Program-made: the position numbers and the translations under genes
Source of the DNA: Musa acuminata AAA Group
Taxonomy: Eukaryota; Streptophyta; Magnoliopsida; Zingiberales; Musaceae
Length of the DNA stretch: 64,000 bases
Assembly (NCBI RefSeq): GCF_036884655.1
Contig: NC_088335.1
Location: 42,278,501-42,342,500, forward strand
Direction of reading: 5' to 3'
Notes under the pieces: model-generated
Told to the model about the DNA's origin: nothing
The model's database searches: none
Seen by the model: only the letters and a program-made list of their open reading frames with translations
Shown: positions 49,831-62,818 of the stretch, piece after piece
How positions within the stretch are numbered: position 1 is the stretch's first letter
Layout of the letters: every line of letters begins with the position of its first letter

Positions 49831-52800
49831 AAAATGATAATAATGATGATATTTTTTAAAATAAATTTATCAAAGAAAGAATAAAAGAAGTTAAAAATGA
49901 AATGATCGTTATCTTATGATTTATTGGCTAGTGAATTATTTTAAGTGAAAACATATATAAAAATATTGAACGAGTGCTCGTTAAATATGATTGCTAAGAC
50001 GATTATGTATTGTTAAATATACTAATTCTTTTCATTTAAGACGATGATTGTTCATCTTTTTGTTGGTCATATATGATATTTGAATGATATTAAAGTTATT
50101 TTATTATATATTTTTTATATCTTTTATTTTGCAACTCAAATAATATCTTGGTACATGTGTTTTGAGATAGAGCTAAATTTCAAAAAGTCTTGAAAGACTG
50201 TATGGTTCAAAATACTTTTGATATTAAACATATTACAACTAATAAAAGCAAAATGTAAAGTTTTTGATTGTCAACTAATTATAGTAGCTTATGATGGAAT
50301 TAATAGTTTTCAAATTATTAAGTTTTATGATTGTAATTTATCAAGATTGAATATGGATCATAAGAAATGTAATTTTTTTTTCATTACAAATTAAATAAAA
50401 AATCAAGTTATGATAAATGTTGATTATATTCCAAAGGTGATTACTGTTAATATTTAAAAATTTTAGAGTTGTTATTTCATACAAGAAGACTTATTTGCAT
50501 GAGAGATTATGCTTAATGAGATTTATAATGATTTTGACCAGTCATATACTAATATAATTTTATCTTTAAGAGAGTCAAAACTATATAACTATGAGACCCA
50601 AAGTTTCGTTGGATAATCATTATCAAAGAATATTTTTGACTTTCACAGATTACCTTAGAAATTTGAGAATATATGCCATCTGTTTTGCTGCACATCAATC
50701 AAGAAAATATTCTAGTGCTTTGATGATAATTATAATTATTAATTATTATAATAAAGTATTTTTAATTATATTTACTGTGATGGAGATTAATCGTAGGGAT
50801 TCATACGAGTGATTCTTCCATCAATTACACGCACACAAATATACCATGTGCACATGGATTTCATATCCTTTACCATATTTTTAATCGACCAAAATTTGGT
50901 GTCATGTAATATCTATCATAAATATGATTGTTAAACTAATAACTTTAGTTGATCTACCTATTTCTTCATTAGTTTGGGTCACAATCAAACAAGAAAGAAT
51001 CCACAACGAACACAAGCTAGGTAATCAATTCACATCTACTTGTTGATTATTGAAAAGAAAACTTGATGTATTTAATTTAATCAAGTTAAATTTTGGATCA
51101 ATGTATTCACAAATCTTTTGGACCAAACTCAATTTGTTTGTTTGATTTTGATAAGATTACTTTTTTAGGTTGATTTTCTTATAAAATATCTACATTTTAA
51201 GTATAAAATATCTCCTGTGTTTTTTTTCTCAAGCAGAATTCTTTATTTTAAAAATACTTAATCTGTTCCTTAGAGATTTTCTCTCCTATTAGTATTTTAG
51301 CTTATTATAGTGTTTTTGGTCTGTTACGGTATTTTCGTTAACACAACAAAAATATTATAAAATAAAATGAGCTAATTGATATCGAAACTTACTTTTTTAT
51401 AATTCATATAAGTATTTACAATAATTTAAAAATAACATTACTAAAATAGAAATAAAAAAAATTAAAATTTTTGAGTCTTTTGATCACTACAATTGAAGTA
51501 TTGTAAAACCTACTCAAAAACATTATAAATGATTCAAATGAACTCTTAACCTCAATTAAACTTATTATAAGTTTAAAAATATAATATTGTAACATTCTAC
51601 AACAATAAAAAAGATACAATCTATAATGTTTTTCAATAGTCTTTATAGTGTTTTCGATATCTCAGTAAAATACTATAAATATTATTTAAAAAATACTCTA
51701 AACGATCGAAATGAAAATAGTGTAATAGTTTAAAACTGATAAAAAATGAGTGAAAAAATTTGATAAAATTATTTTAGGAATATTTTGGATATTTTTAAAT
51801 TATGGACACTTGATTGATAAAAAAAGTAAAACGAGAGATATCGATCTAAAAATGCTTAAAATATAAACAGTTTATAAGAAAATCGCCTACTCTTTTATGA
51901 TAAAAGAGAATGAGGGTTGAAATCATCCAAACAACCACTTTATAGATATGAATAAATACATTGATCTTAATAGATCATAAGAGGTGAGAGGAGACATGAG
52001 AGAATGATCATTCAATGGCATGGGTGCCACCAACTTCCAACCTGCCCTTGTGAAGATAGAAACAGCCATGGGGAGGAGGAGCTCCCTTCCAACTTTAGGT
52101 GATGGAAAAGCATGTTGCTGTAACAGGAAAGCTTGAAGACTACTAGTCACAGGATTAATGATCTTGTGAGGGACCAGCCCTCCCATTTCATTCAATCAAA
52201 CTGTGAGGAGCATCAGCTGTTTGCAGTGAGATCACTTTCAACTTTAGGTGCTGCACAATCATGAGGATGATCTCAGGAAACTTTGAAGGCTGCTTGTCAT
52301 AGATGTAGTGATCTTATGATAGCCCAGCAGCTACCAGAAGTTTACTTGCCCCAAATCAGCTACTTGCAGTTAGCTGACACACACACACACCAGACCGTAG
52401 TGGATGTGTGTGGAGAGTGTGAAGAGCAATCATGAATCCTATTACAATCAACTAAGAAAACAATCTCCTAATTGCACCAACCTACCTGATTCTTCATGCT
52501 TGTCAAGAAAGGAGTTTTGGATCATTCATTACATGACAATCTCTTCCAATCTTGAACTTAACTTCAGGTTTCTGACATATTGTTCAGCTACTTAGAAATC
52601 AATTTTTCTTCTCTCTCTCTCCCAAAGGGATATAAACCTAAACGAATGTAAATAATAAGATTGGTTAGTGAGACTGATTATTTTATTTAATATAATGAGT
52701 CTACTTATAAATATGATGATGATGATATATCAAACTCGTCTATCACTCAACAAAATTATAATTTATCATGACTTTTAAAGTCTAATATGATAAAATTTTA

Positions 52801-54740
52801 ATATTTAAAATAATAATATCGTAACGATGTATTAGACTTACTCACGAAGAGCTAAGGGTTCGTAATCTCATCTAATAAATTTTTATATCTAAAAAATATT
52901 AGTATAGTTATAATGTATTATGTCTACTTATCAAACTTTTATTTTATATATTTTTATACTAATAATATTGGTCTGATGGTGATATAATAAACTCAACAAC
53001 AACTATTAAGAATTTGAAATCTTATTTAATAAATTTTTATAATTAAAATATTAGTCTGATTATGATAAGATGGAAGTCTCATCCAACAATCTTAATCAAA
53101 TAAGATATATCAAATTTTTTAAACATGTCAAATATATAAATGATGGATAAACAAGATTTTAAAATTAAATCTCATCTTAATCATTTATTATTTAAAAAAA
53201 TTAAACAGAATAGTAAGTGTCCATCAAATAAAGTCTCTCTCTCTCTCTCTCTCTCTTTGTTTTTAATCCAAAAAGATGGAGAATAAGCTTTTTGACATGA
53301 CATTTGACATGGCATGGACCTCAGAGGAAGAAGTTACTTCATTCATTACTGTTTAATCCCTATGTGGACTTTGGAATTCACTGAATCTAAAAGAGATACC
53401 ATTGCTTGGTACTCTGCTAATTAGACCTTCAAATTAGGCTGATTCCTAGATTCCAATATTGTCTTCTGCTGTTGTTTAGATCATCAAATTGAGGGAAAAA
53501 ATTCAGAAGAAAATAAACAATATAATCTGTCAATGACATTGTCAACTTTTGGGTGGACCCACACAATCAAGACATTTGCATGTCATATTTAACTTGTCCA
53601 TACTCTAAATCACTGACCATTCTGGTCATATCTCAAAATGTGTTCTTATTGGTTGATTATGGAAGAGGATCAGTGCTGACATCATTTGTGGATAAGATGA
53701 AAAATAATAATAATAATATTTAATAATAAAATCCACATCTTATGCATCCCCCATGTTTATCCAAAACAATCCTTCCATATCTTATACACCATGTGATTCT
53801 TGCTGCAAATGGGAAGAACAAGATAGGAAGAAGACTATATTATTATTATTATTATTATTAATTTTTTCATACCTTATTATTATTAATTGTTTTCATAACA
53901 TGTAACAATTTTTTTTTACTATTTGATTTGATAGAATAAAGAAAAGATATTATAATTATCTTGATGTTTTCATAACATGTAACAATCCATCTTAATCTTT
54001 CTTTTTTTTAATGTAAAATTAAATTAAATTATTATAATATTATGTAAAGATAAAGAAGTCAATTTTAACTAGAAAAACTAATAGGTTCAAGGAAATGGCA
54101 AATCTACTCCAAATTGCAATTACTCCAAATCTACTCCAAAACTAGACTTGCCAAGTTGTTGTTCTTTGCAGTGCTCCCCATGGAGAATCCAACTGGATAA
54201 ACATTGCCTGACTCAATAAGGGGCTCCACTTCTCCAAGCATTGGAACAAGTCCACCTTTGTGGGTGACCCCACATGGAATCCTCATCAAGCTCCACATTT
54301 GCCTGTGTCATGGGATGGAGGAGATATGGCAGGTTGCTCAACCACAAAACCATGATCCCATAACCACTGCATAAACTGGGGGTTTGGATTACATCAACTT
54401 ACAGAGATGGCCATAAGCCATCAGTGAATTGGGGAGGTTGCCAACCAGACCAACCTCTCAGCCAGTATTCAAATCTCAATCTCATTGGCTTTACTTGGGT
54501 CATCCACAGTGACCACATCCTTTGGCTGCAGAACCTTTTTAGCATGGAAAATGACTGAACAGAGAAAATATGGACATCAAATTAGTACAATGATTATTTA
54601 TTTGCAGTGAAGTAAAAGGATAGCTAATGACTGCTGCTGATAATATTCATGGATTCTTATGATCTACTCCATGAGTGGGTACACCAATTTGAAGCTACCT
54701 TGAAAACCCTTTCTTTGTCTTAAAATGATAGGAAATTGGA
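49831..54740. other. AT-rich intergenic region, no gene recognised
   Basis: No frame has family similarity. There is a CT tract at 53233-53257 and a TTA tract at 53838-53860. The part 51,900-52,600 and the part 54,090-54,540 are less AT-rich and could be old gene or transposon debris, but nothing can be identified. The last few hundred bases would include the upstream promoter of the gene at 54.8 kb. Confidence 0.5.
53233..53257. repeat. (CT)n microsatellite
   Basis: About twelve CT units. Confidence 0.95.
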
Positions 54741-54750
54741 AGCTGTGGAG

Positions 54751-55745
54751 TATATAAGAAGACTTCTCTTGTGTCTGAGAAGAGAGTTCATTAAGACGGA
54801 CTCGATCCATTTTGTTCCTCTCGCCCTTCTCTCCTCTCTTCTCTTTCCCTACTCTAGAGGTATCCCAAGTCTTCCTCCTCTCTTCCTCCCCTTTGTTCTC
54901 TTTTGGCTTCCGGGTATTCTTGCAAGCAGAAAGGTAAGACCTTTGAGGAGCCATGGAAAAGGTGCCGCCTTTTCTGTTGCTGCTACCTTTTTCTTGTTTG
55001 TTTGGGTTGCTCCTGTGGTGATTGCGGCTTCCTTTCATCTTCCTTTTGGCTTTCCATCTGCGGCTTATTGTTGTACTTTTAGGAAAGGGCTTAGCTGGTC
55101 CTTTGGTTCTCCTTGGATCCCTTCTCTTTGTTTTCCAATGGAACAAAGGAGTTGCCTTTATTGAATACATGAGCTTTTCCTTACTCTTTTGAGGTTCCGT
55201 GTTCTTGATTTTCTTGTATTTGATGGTTGATGACTTAGGGTTGTTAAGGGCTTCACAATATCTGAAGTCTTTGGTATTTGAGCTCTTAAATCGGATCAAA
55301 ATTTGATCTTTTCCTCCCATCTTTTTGGGAACTTGTTCTCTTTGATGTTTGTTTCAGTTACCTCCCTGTTGTTACAGAGACGATTCCTTGAGATTGGCTT
55401 GTTGGTTAACTCCTTTCCTCTAGAGCTTTTTGATGTTTTGTTGAGCTCTTATTGCCTATTGTATTGTCCACGTTTTGGGTCATTCGTTCGACATCTTCCA
55501 CTACGTATAGTGATGGTTTTTGTGGTCTCTTTCTTTTCTTTATCGCAGTTGGTCTTTTTCTGTCTATACGCGTTTGAGATTTCTTGTCTATTTATTTGAG
55601 CTTTAACTTATATCTTTTGAACAAAAAGCCACTAATAAATGTAACAGTAGATTAATTTGATGGATTTTACCCCGGTAGCATAGAATTACATGGATATGGT
55701 TTATATTCTTTTAATTTGGTCTTCCTTTCTGTGTTTAATGAAGTT
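54751..55745 (+). promoter_or_regulatory. Core promoter, 5' UTR and likely UTR intron of the RING-CH gene
   Basis: A TATA box (tatataag, 54751-54758) would place the transcript start near 54782. A donor-like site (agaaaggtaagacc, GT at about 54932) suggests a UTR exon. Its intron would end shortly before the ATG, possibly at tgaag (55739-55743). A 142-codon open frame at 54736-55164 begins before the predicted start of the RNA and shows no family signature, so I treat it as chance. Confidence 0.5.
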
Positions 55746-58282
55746 ATGGGGGACCATTTTGTGTTGTTGGTGGACCGTTTGCTCACGGAGTCAACGCTGG
55801 AAGCTGCCATTGGAAGTGTAACTCATGGGTCAAACACACCAGTTGCTTCATTGTCAACGGTGGACATAGCTGACTTTGCTCCGGAAAGGAAAATTGTTGG
55901 GGATGGGATGTTCACTGGTAAACTGGTTGAATGCCGCATCTGCCAGGATGAGGATGAGGATGTCAACATGGAGATCCCATGTTCGTGCTGCGGAAGCTTG
56001 AAGGTAAAGGAGTGCCTTTGTTTTTCTTATGTTCTTATAAAAGAGAATACTTTGTTGGATATTGCGAGCTAATTGGTTCATTTGGCTAGAATTTGTTCTT
56101 TTGTTTCTGTTTTTATTAGACGTGAAGACATTTATTGTGTCAGAGATTCCATGCATATAATCAGCGTAACACTTCATCATATGATACAAGCAACAAGAAG
56201 TATTAGCCGTGTTTTATATAGTTGATCAAACATCCAACATAAAGCTGGTTTTAAACTACGGAAACTAGCTTTGTTAATGTGTCATGGTCATTTGGTATTT
56301 GGTCATTGATGTTGCAACTTGTAGCCATTAACTTTCAGGCTGATGTTTAGTTACCCAATTCTGATTCTTGTTCGCATAATGGATGGCGAGCTGTGAGTAC
56401 TGAAGTAGGCTTCCTCGCATGAAACCGAGAGAAAACTGGCCATGTAGGAACCATATTATCGTAACCTCTTGTTTCTACCTTCCATAATGGGAAGCATTTG
56501 TTTAGAAGATATGTTGAGATCTACCCTTTTGGGTCTGGCTTCTTTAATGTGATGATATGGACTAGATTTACCCATATCTTATTCAACCTTTTTTCTTCCA
56601 AGTGTTGGAATTATATAAATTTTGTTCTATAGTAAATATGTGGTGCATGCAAGGATCCTACATTTTGTCTGTTGACTTTAAGAATGATATAGCTCATTAA
56701 AAGGGGATAACGGGCTTCTGTAGAATAAATTATATTTATTTGTCCTCCAAAGGAAGGATTTAACTATCCTGTTGTCTTCTTTATAATTAAGTGATATTTG
56801 AATATTCTTGATTCAAGTACAGATATATTGTCTTGTACAAAACTAAACTGCGGGACAAAGATTCATATAATTTTTAGATACTAGGGATGACTTGTTGTTG
56901 TTGTGTTGTCGTTGCACAGCATGTATGACGTATGTTCGTTGGGATAGCTTGGAGCTAAACAATTTCAGTTTTTCTCATTTTCAGCTGCCACTGCCTCATA
57001 TAGAAAGCCATATATTATTATATTGCTCTTCAGTTGATTGGTCTGGGTTAAACGAAATCACCAATGACAACTCTGTCCCCATTACTTGTTTTTTCGGTGA
57101 ACTATGACTGTGAAGTAATGATCATTACTTCCATCACCCTCATACTCGTGTCGTTTCTGTGGTTCTTTTTTCTGGTTGAGCCCATATTGCTGCATTTAGT
57201 ATTCAGTAGATTATTTTCTTCTGATCAGATCTTTTAACTCCTGCAGTATGCTCATCGCAAGTGTATACAGAAGTGGTGTAATGAAAAGGGTGACACCACA
57301 TGTGAGATATGCCTTCAGGTACTTCTTATAAGTTCTCTTTATATGTTACCTGCTTATATATGTCTCCATATTCTAGATGTTCCATCGTCAGGGCATTGCC
57401 TAAAACTCTCATTACTTCTTACATGGTTCCAGCAATTTAAGCCGGGATATACTGCCCCTCCTAAGTTGTTCCTCTATGGGACTAGTCCTATGAATTTCAG
57501 GTACTAATTCTGCTCCTTTTCATATCAAGTGGTCTTTTTTTTTTTCCAGTTCCAAATCATCTTATACGATGGTTATACGGCCCATCTTATAGGGGAAACT
57601 GGGAAATCTCAAGGCGAGATATCTACAATCAACAATATGTAACAATGACTCAAACTGGCCATGTTTTTCTGAGATCCAGCTATGATGAATATTCAGCTTC
57701 ACATGAAAAGAGTATTATGTATTGTCGCTTGGTGGCTGCTACAGTGAGTTGCTTAGCTTTACCATTATTGAATCCTAATCGGTAACTTCATATATCGAAG
57801 TCTAAAATTAAATCTTTTGTTTGCAGTTCATGGTTATGTTGGTTCTGCGTCATTCTCTCCCTTTTATTATGAGTGGAGCTGAGCAGTACTCGATCCCGCT
57901 TTTCACAGTAAGACTTCACCAAAGCTTATAATATATGAAAGCTTTTCTTTTATTTCTCAGGATATTGACTTACACTTCATCAAAAAAAAATTAGCTGTTG
58001 ATGTTGAGGATTGCTGGTATCATCCTACCTCTCTATGTTATGTTGAGAGCAGTGACCACGTTTTATCGACGGCGGCAACTGCAGGTAATTCTTGGTTTTC
58101 GTCGTCACTACCTTTTTTGAGACAAGTTAAACAACTAAATTGTTTCCTTTGATGCGAACTAATGTTTTTTAGAATTGCAGGAAATGCATGAATCTTCTAT
58201 TTCAGCATCAGAAAGAGAGAATGGGCATTCGCACCCATTGCAACTGATTCAGCCTCAGTCACATCTCATCCGCATCCATTAG
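55746..58282 (+). CDS. RING-CH (RINGv) membrane E3 ubiquitin ligase with DUF3675
   Basis: Seven coding exons give 273 residues: 55746-56003, 57247-57318, 57433-57500, 57593-57743, 57827-57907, 57995-58084 and 58181-58282, all GT-AG with consistent phases. The RINGv zinc domain has the C4HC3 order: Cys63, Cys66, Cys79, Cys81, His89, Cys92, Cys105 and Cys108. The conserved stretch KPGYTAPP follows. Two likely membrane helices come next (about residues 165-190, FMVMLVLRHSLPFIM, and 195-220, LLMLRIAGIILPLYVML), as in plant MARCH-like proteins with DUF3675. The protein should transfer ubiquitin to membrane or endomembrane targets. The substrate is unknown. The start Met has the usual MGDHFVLLVDRLLTESTLEA beginning of the family. 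Confidence 0.92.
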
Positions 58283-61200
58283 CTGAGTGCCTCTTCTCAT
58301 ATAAATTCAGTGATGGTATTGTTGAGTCTGGTGATGCAAAATTATGTTGATTTTGCTGACTACCAAACTCAAGAACAAAAACACCGAAAGAACAGGAGAA
58401 GTGGGAACCACTTTCTCAAGTCCTGGAGCTGGAAAATTTATGCTTGAACCTTCAAATAGGTTCCATGAGCTATACAATCCAAGTAGCAAAGGCATCAGTA
58501 AATGTATATTAGTATCTTAGGCAGTCTTTCTTACCAACATGATGGTGCCACTCTCTTCAAGTCCATGAAGATGAAGTGCAGTTATATCATGAATTATGTT
58601 CTTGTACATGCATTAAGTTCATAAGATACAGAGTTTTATAACAAGTTTGGTATCAGAAAATAACTGTGAATAAGCTGGAAAATTGTTTGCTTGTTAAAAT
58701 GTTATGGACAATTTTCCCAGCTATCATCTCAACTGCAATTGACATTTTACTCTGACCTTTGCTTCAAATCATTTCTGCAACTGGCAACCATTATGGTTAG
58801 TAGGTTTTCAAGTGTCTTCACATGAAAGGAAAGATCATGAGTTGTAAGAACTTTGGCACAGGTTAAAAATAAAAAGAAAATGGTGTGTGGATAAGAAAGA
58901 GCTTTTGACTTGTGAGCCAGATATGATGAAAGGTAATAGAAGGTGCCCTTCATGAGTGCAGGTCATTGTCGCCAGTATCTTCTTGCTGCAGGCATCCATC
59001 AACTCCCCTCATTTCTCACTGCTGTTTCCACAGCAATTTCACATCTGACACTGGCAACATTTAATATATATTTTTTAATAGTCTGTGTTGACATGCTTCT
59101 GGAATATAAAAAACCAAGTAGAATGATTCTATTATTTGAAATAGTAATTTATGAATGATTCATAGATCTCACTTCTGCTTTTCCTGTCCTTTCAGTTTAT
59201 TAGACATGATCAAGTCAACAGTTACTTTCATTTTTGACTGATCCAACCTACATTAATTGGTAGAAACTGGCAATAAAATGGCAGATATGTTTTTGATATG
59301 CTTGCTAAGATTGCAAACTCTTGTACAGGATAGAGAGAACTACTGAAACAGTGAATCCTAGCAAAATGTTGCACCAAAATATATGGGCACAGAAATTATT
59401 TGCAAAAAAAATATGAATATTTTGCAAGATATGCATCATAAATGATAGTTGAGAGAATCCAACTCTTCATCAATTTTGGAGTGTCAAAATGTCATTTTGT
59501 GACAGTTGATCTTTTCAAGGCATTAATAAAAACTCATGCACCTTTGTCTGAAACACTGACTGGAACGAGTCTTTTACCGAAATGTTTCATGTCCTGAGAC
59601 TTGAGTCAGAGTATAATTCACCCTTAGCATCGAATGAAACAGTCTATCCAGGTATTGGTCAAAGTTTGGACTTTGAACTGACTCCAGCGATCAGCATCCT
59701 CCCTATTTAATGGAAACACGACTCTCTCTACAATTGTGATGAAGAGGGAGAAGTTTGAATCTTCCAAATCATTCATTGGTCAGGTTGACCAGCACACCTA
59801 TAATCCGTGCATTGGCTTTGACTTTGACTTTGATTTTGATGTACTAAGTAAAATCCTTGTAGCGTGCGATGATTAGCTCGGAACTTTCGACCTTGTACGC
59901 AAATCATGTAATCCAACACCTAGTTATACGATTGGGTTACATTGAGCTTAAATCTGATTTATTTAAAAATAGAAAACCGATGAAGATGTGTACAGAAAAA
60001 GAAAAGGAAAAAAATAAAAGTTAAAATTCTGGGGCTTTTGTTATATGATTGAGCGGCTAAACCTTGTTAGTTTTGACTCAAATTTTATATGAAGAATTCA
60101 TGTAACAAGCTGTACAATTTTAATGGTACGGATCTACAATTTATCCTCTCTAAGATACTTTTCTGTTATATTTATTTTGTGAGATCTAAATTTTTTTTCA
60201 TAAAATCTACTTTTGGTGATGATGATATGTTAATGTTGAGTAAGATTTATATTCTTGATGTTATTGTAATCCTTTAGTTATTCTGGAGAAGACTTATTAT
60301 AAACATGTTATCATTATTAGTGATAGTGGAAGTTTGAAGTAGATTACGGTCTCGTGATTTTTTTCGCATTGGGTTTTCACGTTCAGTGTCTCACTTAGTG
60401 ACCGATTTATTGTTGTACTGTTTATGCTACTTAGTTAATATTTACTTTTGATAATAAATTAATATTTTAATAAAGAACCAATTTTGATAAAATAAAAAAT
60501 AAAAAATTGTTTCGCTATAATATTTTTTCCCAATATGTCATTATCGAATTGTTTTTTTATCGTTCAAATTCACGTTTTGTTAAGTGGTATGATTATTAGG
60601 CTTTTGTTAGGATTTATCTATCCTTCACCTTCGTAACTAATCAAATTTCTATTCTATAGTCGTTCGAGACATTTGTACTTAGGTTGGCCTTTTACAAAAT
60701 GACTAAATAGCCTCGTGACTTAAAAGCGAGAATTTTGGTTGGAAACAAAATATTGTTTTTATATAAAAACTCGTATTTTCTTGCGAGACAAAAAAAAAAA
60801 GAGAAGGAATAGTAATAATAATAATAATAATAATGTGATTCCTGGTCAACGCAGGTACAAGTACACCCGCTGACTTTTCACAAATAAGCTGATGCGCTTC
60901 ACTGGTTGACTCCGCTCCGCTGCATCTTCCGGTGCTGTTGCTCTTCCCTGCCGTGTTTTCCCACCGCCAACGGTCTTCGTGGTTTCTCTACCACCCACTT
61001 TTGTCCTCCAAATACAGCACGAGCGCCCATCAAGTCATCGAGGCTTTATACTATCACGTAGTCGATTATGACTACTCAGCTACTGTGATAGCTACCGATA
61101 CTCATTTCATACCAGTTTGGAAAGAAATCACAAAATTCAATCAAAACATCAAAAAAATATATTTCCATATATATATATAAAGAAAATATTATTATAAGAC

Positions 61201-61440
61201 AGGAGAGGTTGGAAAGATTCTTGCGACTTGAATTTACTCCCGGCGAAATCCTTTAAAACTCACCGCCCACCAAACAAGAACCGCAGCCGCGGGCCCCACA
61301 CGCAACGACGGAACTCCGATGTGAACCTCTGTACCTGTCTCATTCTATCTCTCTGTGTGCACTGTTTGACGCGTATACAGATGGCCACGCAACTCGTTGT
61401 GTCGCCTACTCACCTGGAATCTTCCTCGATCTTTATCTCT
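58283..61440. other. Intergenic region, no gene recognised
   Basis: The first part holds the 3' UTR of the RING-CH gene. The remainder is AT-rich, with no supported frame. An AAT microsatellite is at 60812-60834. Several TGAC and GTCAA words cluster at 60,845-60,915, about 700 bases upstream of the DUF4228 gene. They could be WRKY-factor binding sites, a guess that fits the stress role of that family. Confidence 0.5.
60812..60834. repeat. (AAT)n microsatellite
   Basis: About eight AAT units. Confidence 0.95.
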
Positions 61441-61447
61441 GTAAGAC

Positions 61448-61570
61448 TATAAACGCCGAGTCTGGCGTTCGTCCCTCTTTCTCTCCATCGAGAGGTAGCT
61501 TATTTTTCGATCTAAGACTGCGTCGACAGCAGCTGAATCCGACCCCGTTGCTCTTCCTTGTGCATCTTCC
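61448..61570 (+). promoter_or_regulatory. TATA box and 5' UTR of the DUF4228 gene
   Basis: TATAAA at 61448-61453 predicts transcription starting near 61480 and a 5' UTR of about 90 bases. The ATG at 61571 has the favourable context cttccATGGGC. Confidence 0.6.
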
Positions 61571-62086
61571 ATGGGCAATTACGTCTCCTGCACCCTCGCT
61601 GGCGCGTCGGGCATTCGCGCAAGATCCGCCAAGGTGATCCTACCCGACGGCAGGGTCCGGCGCATCGAGGCGCCGACCAACGCGGCCGAGATCATGCTTG
61701 ACGAGCCGGGGCACTTCCTGGTTGACTCGCGGTCCATGCACGTCGGCCGGCGGTTCGCGCCGCTCGCGGCGGACGAGGACTTGGAGATGGGCCACGTCTA
61801 CGCCATGTTCCCCATGAAGAGGGCGAACGCGGTGGTCGCGGCGGCCGACATGGCGGTGCTGCTGATGGCGGCGCAGAAGGAGGTCCGGCGGGAGTTGGGC
61901 CACGGCGTGAGGGTCTTGCCGGAGATGGCAGAGCGGTCGGTCCCGAAGCCGGACTTGGAGAGCATGACCGAAGCGTCGGAGCCCGCGGCGGTGGAGATTG
62001 GGGAGTTTAAATACAGGTTGAGTATGTGCAGGTCAAGAAGGCCAACGCTGGAGACCATCGCCGAGGAGGGTATTTGCTCTAGATGA
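61571..62086 (+). CDS. DUF4228 (PADRE) domain protein
   Basis: A single exon encodes 171 residues. The start MGNYVSC has Gly2 for N-myristoylation and Cys7 for possible palmitoylation, so membrane attachment is likely. The PADRE core follows: SAKVILPDGRVRRIEAPTNA, EIMLDEPGHFLVDSRSM, RRFAPLAADEDLEMGHVYAM and FPMKR. The C-terminal SRRPTLETIAEE is the usual second conserved block. Family members are induced by pathogens and abiotic stress in plants; their biochemical action is unknown. The coding region is very GC-rich compared with its surroundings, common in monocot intronless genes. Its length is typical of the family. Confidence 0.92.
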   Translation: MGNYVSCTLAGASGIRARSAKVILPDGRVRRIEAPTNAAEIMLDEPGHFLVDSRSMHVGRRFAPLAADEDLEMGHVYAMFPMKRANAVVAAADMAVLLMAAQKEVRRELGHGVRVLPEMAERSVPKPDLESMTEASEPAAVEIGEFKYRLSMCRSRRPTLETIAEEGICSR

Positions 62087-62818
62087 AGATGATCGTTTAT
62101 ATGGGTCAAGTTCTTTATATCGTGGCCCCTTTACATGTGTTTTTGACAACCACATAGATCAAAGATTCAGCGTTTGGTTGCTATGATGGTGAGTAATCGC
62201 TGGAAAGTTAAAAAGATGAATGCATGTCGAATCATTTACTTGTAGATTTAATTCGAATGACGTGGAAATCTGTTTCAGAATGTTTTCCTTACAAATTAAA
62301 TAATTAATCATGATTCGTTTGCCTTCGCAAATAATGACATGAAGCAGTTTACAAGGCAATTAATCAGTATGTAACCTGCAGTCAAATCATATGGTAGGCA
62401 AAAAGAATACAAGGCGTTTTGCGTCAGGAGTGAAATCTGCAGTTTAGATAAATAGAAAGCTGACAAGAAGCACCGCTTCACGCTTTCCAACAGATGAAGA
62501 CAATTCCAGCAAAACACCTTAGAGATGATTGCTGGGTCGACATGAACAACTAAAAGATGATTGCAATAAAACAACCCAGTAAAACAAGAACACCACCAAT
62601 TAATTAGGCAACCACCGAAATAGATGGACCAAATGTTACCCGAGTTTAGCTCAACAAGGTTCACACGGACGAATGACCATCACATAGACACTGACACTGA
62701 CACTGACGAGAACAGACCAGGATACGTAGACAAACCACACACAAACTGAGAATTCAGAGACTCCTGCAAGCTTATTATGAGCTGCGACACAGCAAACACA
62801 AACGAGAAACACACAGCA
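62087..62818. other. Convergent 3' UTRs of the DUF4228 and eIF5 genes
   Basis: The two genes face each other with 732 bases between stop codons. No further gene is seen. A short (GACACT)3 repeat is at about 62689-62707 and lies in the 3' UTR of eIF5. On the - strand a possible poly(A) word aataag lies near 62772. Confidence 0.5.

Noticed and set aside
43490..49842. Target duplication gataa for element E
   Set aside because: Similar words occur on both sides, but not at the exact LTR ends, in a repetitive atgataat context. Not convincing.
50460..50810. Possible MULE transposase remnant (a phrase like EIYNDFDQSY)
   Set aside because: Only a few residues resemble the family, the frame is broken by many stops, and no terminal inverted repeats were seen.
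52070..52100. gagctcccttcc, reminiscent of the miR159/miR319 complement
   Set aside because: The match covers only about ten bases and no long hairpin partner was found nearby.
54090..54540. Less AT-rich block that could be a pseudogene
   Set aside because: All six frames were inspected by eye for motifs; frames are short and none was recognised.
54736..55164. ORF of 142 codons before the RING-CH gene
   Set aside because: It starts upstream of the TATA box, crosses a likely donor site and shows no family signature. A UTR exon plus intron explains the region better.
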